NCBI GenBank assembly: GCA_003456855.1
Contig: DMOO01000200.1
Span: 1 to 8,172 of the forward strand
Direction: 5' to 3'
Source: Sphaerochaeta sp.
GTDB taxonomy: Bacteria > Spirochaetota > Spirochaetia > Sphaerochaetales > Sphaerochaetaceae
DNA: 8,172 nucleotides
Shown one piece after another: positions 6,446 to 8,172 of this stretch. The translations under genes and the position numbers were made by a program. Position 1 is the stretch's first letter. Each line of letters opens with the position of its first letter. The notes below the pieces were generated by a model that saw nothing but the letters and a program-made list of their open reading frames with translations, searched no databases and was not told the DNA's origin.

Positions 6446-6515
6446 AAATACAAAGATAGCAGTTTTCCAAATAATCGAGGCATAGTTTTTCAACATTTTT
6501 TTCACTAACGGGAGC

Positions 6516-6531
6516 TTTTACCATAGTAAAA
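6516..6531. repeat. Inverted repeat, candidate operator
   Basis: A perfect 6-4-6 inverted repeat, TTTTAC-CATA-GTAAAA, in the divergent region between the redox operon and the protease gene. The minus strand reads TACTAT across its centre, a possible -10 without a matching -35. The symmetry suits a dimeric regulator; no regulator gene is in the window. Confidence 0.4.
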
Positions 6532-6534
6532 ATC

Positions 6535-6556
6535 TACTAAAGATGTAGGCTTAGTA
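6535..6556. repeat. Second inverted repeat in the divergent promoter region
   Basis: TACTAA (6535-6540) and TTAGTA (6551-6556) are perfect complements 10 bp apart, one helical turn and a half between centres. It lies four bases from the TTTTAC/GTAAAA repeat and could be part of the same regulatory site. Short AT-rich repeats also arise by chance. Confidence 0.3.
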
Positions 6557-6582
6557 ATTTAAATAATAATAAAACCCTTGAA

Positions 6583-6629
6583 GAGGAAGGGCCATGAGTT
6601 TTAAAATTCCTCCAACAACTAGAAAGGAG
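6583..6629 (+). promoter_or_regulatory. Protease leader with two ribosome sites and a pairing CTCC element
   Basis: Two Shine-Dalgarno-like sites each precede an in-frame ATG: GAGG (6583-6586), 7 nt before the ATG at 6594, and AAAGGAG (6623-6629), 6 nt before the ATG at 6636. Between them TTCCTC (6607-6612) is complementary to GAGGAA (6583-6588), and the overlapping CTCC (6610-6613) is complementary to the second site's GGAG. The pairings are mutually exclusive, so the leader could in principle switch initiation. A further CCCTT/AAGGG hairpin (6575-6591) covers the first site. Confidence 0.3.
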
Positions 6630-6635
6630 TCAAAA

Positions 6636-8172
6636 ATGACAAAGAAAATCCTTGCCATCGCATTGGCGATTCTGGTCATCTGCACCTCTGTGTTCGCACA
6701 GTCCATCTCAGAGGCAAAGCACGACCCAACCGTCGGGATGACCGTTAATGGATTCGTCGTTGATGAAATCTCCGATTTTGACATGCTTGGAGCAACAGTC
6801 TATGAGTTCCAGCACCTCAAGACCGGTGCCACAGTCCTTTATGTGGCAAACGAAGACACCAACAGAACCTTCGACATCATATTCCGCACACCGACCGAAA
6901 CCGATTCCGGAATTCCTCATGTCTTCGAGCACTCAACACTCGATGGATCGGAGAAGTATCCTTCAAAGGCTCTCTGGTTCAACGTCAGCTATCAGACTTA
7001 CAACACATACATGAACGCCAGCACATATCCGTTCATGACCCAGTATCCTGTAGCTTCACTCTCAGAGGATCAGCTCTACACACTGACAGACTTCTACCTT
7101 GACAGCGTCTTCAATCCGCTGGTAATGACAGACAAGTCAATCTTCGATGAGGAAGCCTGGAGATACGAGCTGGAGAGCGCAGACGATGAGCTCACCCTCA
7201 ACGGTACAGTCTACAGCGAGATGCTCGGTGCAACCACCAGAGAGAGAAAGGCCGGAAAGAACTTCGACAGAGAGATCTTCCCTAACAGCTATGCAGCAAA
7301 CGACAGTGGTGGAAACCCTGATGTGATCCCGGAGATGACCTGGGAGCAGATTCAGGACTACCATGACAAGTACTACCATCCATCCAACTCACTCACCATC
7401 CTCTATGGTAAGTTCGACAACTGGAAGGGATACCTTGAGCTGCTCGACTCCTACTTCAGCACATACGACAAGAAGGAGTTCGACCTCACAGACTATGGCT
7501 ACACTCCAATCACAGGTCCAGTCGTGGCAGAGTACGACTTCCCTGTCGAGGCCTCAAGTGACACAGAGCACTCCGCAACAGTCTACTATGGTTTCGTCTG
7601 CAAGGACATCGACCAGGACACAATGAACAAGATCGACCTGATGACGACACTCGCAGGCGACACAAGCTCAGTCCTGATGGAGAACCTCAGAAACGCCCTC
7701 CCTTATGGAAGCTTCAACGTCTACATCGACTTCGGCGGTCCAGAGACAATCGTTAAGTTCATTGCCAACACAGTCAATGCAGAGGATGCAGAGACCTTCA
7801 AGGCAATCGTCGACGAGTCAATGGCCAAGATTGCACAGGAAGGCTTCAATCCTACAGCAGTCGACTCAATCGTCGCAGCATACAAGCTTGACATCATGCT
7901 TTCCGGTGAGAGTTCATCAGTTGGTGTCGACATGATGCCTAACCTCGCCTACTACTGGGCAGGAACAGGTTATCTCTACGGATACCAGGACTTCATCGAC
8001 AGCATCGACAACTTCCAGCAGTGGAACGATGACGGGACCTTCAAGGACGTCATCTCCAAGTACATCATCAACAACGATCTCAACGCACTTGTCACAACAA
8101 AGGCTGTTGCTGGCCTCAAGGAGCAGAAGGATGCAGAGCTTGCAGCCCGCCTCGCAGAGATAAAGGCCAACA
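6636..8172 (+). CDS. Secreted M16C zinc metalloprotease (presequence-protease-like), partial
   Basis: The N-terminal 512 residues of an insulinase-superfamily peptidase, cut by the right edge; M16C proteins are usually near 1000 residues. Residues 1-21 form a signal peptide (M-T-K-K, a hydrophobic core, cleavage after S-V-F-A), so it acts outside the cytoplasmic membrane. The inverted zinc motif H95-V-F-E98-H99 is intact within 'GIPHVFEHSTLDGS', and the third ligand is probably Glu195 in 'NGTVYSEMLG' (the family's G-x-V-Y-N-E-M-x-G). 'YMNASTYPFMTQYPVAS' (125-141) and 'FDEEAWRYELE' (170-180) are further M16C hallmarks. These enzymes enclose and degrade short unfolded peptides. The ATG at 6636 is chosen because AAAGGAG is 6 nt upstream and the signal peptide starts there. 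An in-frame ATG at 6594 would add 14 residues. The gene is divergent from the redox operon. Confidence 0.94.
   Translation, partial: MTKKILAIALAILVICTSVFAQSISEAKHDPTVGMTVNGFVVDEISDFDMLGATVYEFQHLKTGATVLYVANEDTNRTFDIIFRTPTETDSGIPHVFEHSTLDGSEKYPSKALWFNVSYQTYNTYMNASTYPFMTQYPVASLSEDQLYTLTDFYLDSVFNPLVMTDKSIFDEEAWRYELESADDELTLNGTVYSEMLGATTRERKAGKNFDREIFPNSYAANDSGGNPDVIPEMTWEQIQDYHDKYYHPSNSLTILYGKFDNWKGYLELLDSYFSTYDKKEFDLTDYGYTPITGPVVAEYDFPVEASSDTEHSATVYYGFVCKDIDQDTMNKIDLMTTLAGDTSSVLMENLRNALPYGSFNVYIDFGGPETIVKFIANTVNAEDAETFKAIVDESMAKIAQEGFNPTAVDSIVAAYKLDIMLSGESSSVGVDMMPNLAYYWAGTGYLYGYQDFIDSIDNFQQWNDDGTFKDVISKYIINNDLNALVTTKAVAGLKEQKDAELAARLAEIKAN

Noticed and set aside
6438..6453. TATCTTTG just upstream of the flavoenzyme ATG, resembling the Bacteroidota -7 promoter element
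   Set aside because: No TTTG at the required -33 distance, and strong Shine-Dalgarno sites elsewhere in the window argue against Bacteroidota.
7363..7935. Ser/Thr/Gln-rich plus-strand frames that look like repetitive proteins
   Set aside because: Out-of-frame readings of the protease gene; the repetitive look comes from its codon pattern (GAC, ACA, CTC, AAC), not a real repeat.
1..8172. CRISPR array, tRNA/rRNA gene, insertion sequence or attachment site
   Set aside because: No regularly spaced repeats, cloverleaf-like segments, transposase frames or terminal inverted repeats were seen on either strand.

Overview
This 8.2 kb window comes from a bacterium of roughly even base composition that uses Shine-Dalgarno initiation. 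Good GGAG-type sites precede several genes, and GTG/TTG starts also occur. The gene content points to an anaerobe with a cell envelope: a Na+/solute symporter, a polyferredoxin-like membrane protein, a CD1871A-type CXXC mini-protein and a secreted M16C metalloprotease. A spirochaete (Treponema/Sphaerochaeta-like) or a clostridial lineage fits best, but this is inference; there is no rRNA or other marker gene to settle it.

Layout. (1) Positions 1-1293, minus strand: N-terminal 431 residues of a sodium:solute symporter (SSS family), cut by the left edge. (2) 1294-1441: divergent promoter region. (3) 1442-2131, plus strand: two short genes 3 bp apart, one an unrecognised protein and one a Lar-like zinc-ribbon protein. 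(4) A hairpin at 2123-2145 overlaps the stop codons of convergent genes. (5) 6445 down to 2137, minus strand: a compact five-gene redox operon. In transcription order it encodes a CrtI/phytoene-desaturase-like FAD oxidoreductase; an FAD/NAD(P)H reductase with a C-terminal [2Fe-2S] ferredoxin domain; an exported TlpA-like thioredoxin; a 46-residue CD1871A-type membrane peptide with a C-terminal CXXC; and a multi-span membrane protein with two [4Fe-4S] motifs. Two junctions are 4-bp stop/start overlaps (ATGA and GTGA), one gap is 7 bp and one about 23 bp. (6) 6446-6635: AT-rich divergent region with two inverted repeats. (7) 6636 to the right edge, plus strand: N-terminal 512 residues of a signal-peptide-bearing M16C zinc protease with an intact HxxEH site.

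The redox operon is the most interesting part. It contains a possible electron path from NAD(P)H (reductase) through iron-sulfur proteins in the membrane to an exported thioredoxin, with the CXXC mini-protein as a possible thiol relay. It also contains a CrtI-like flavoenzyme of unknown substrate. The coupling of the genes is seen in the sequence; the electron path is a hypothesis.
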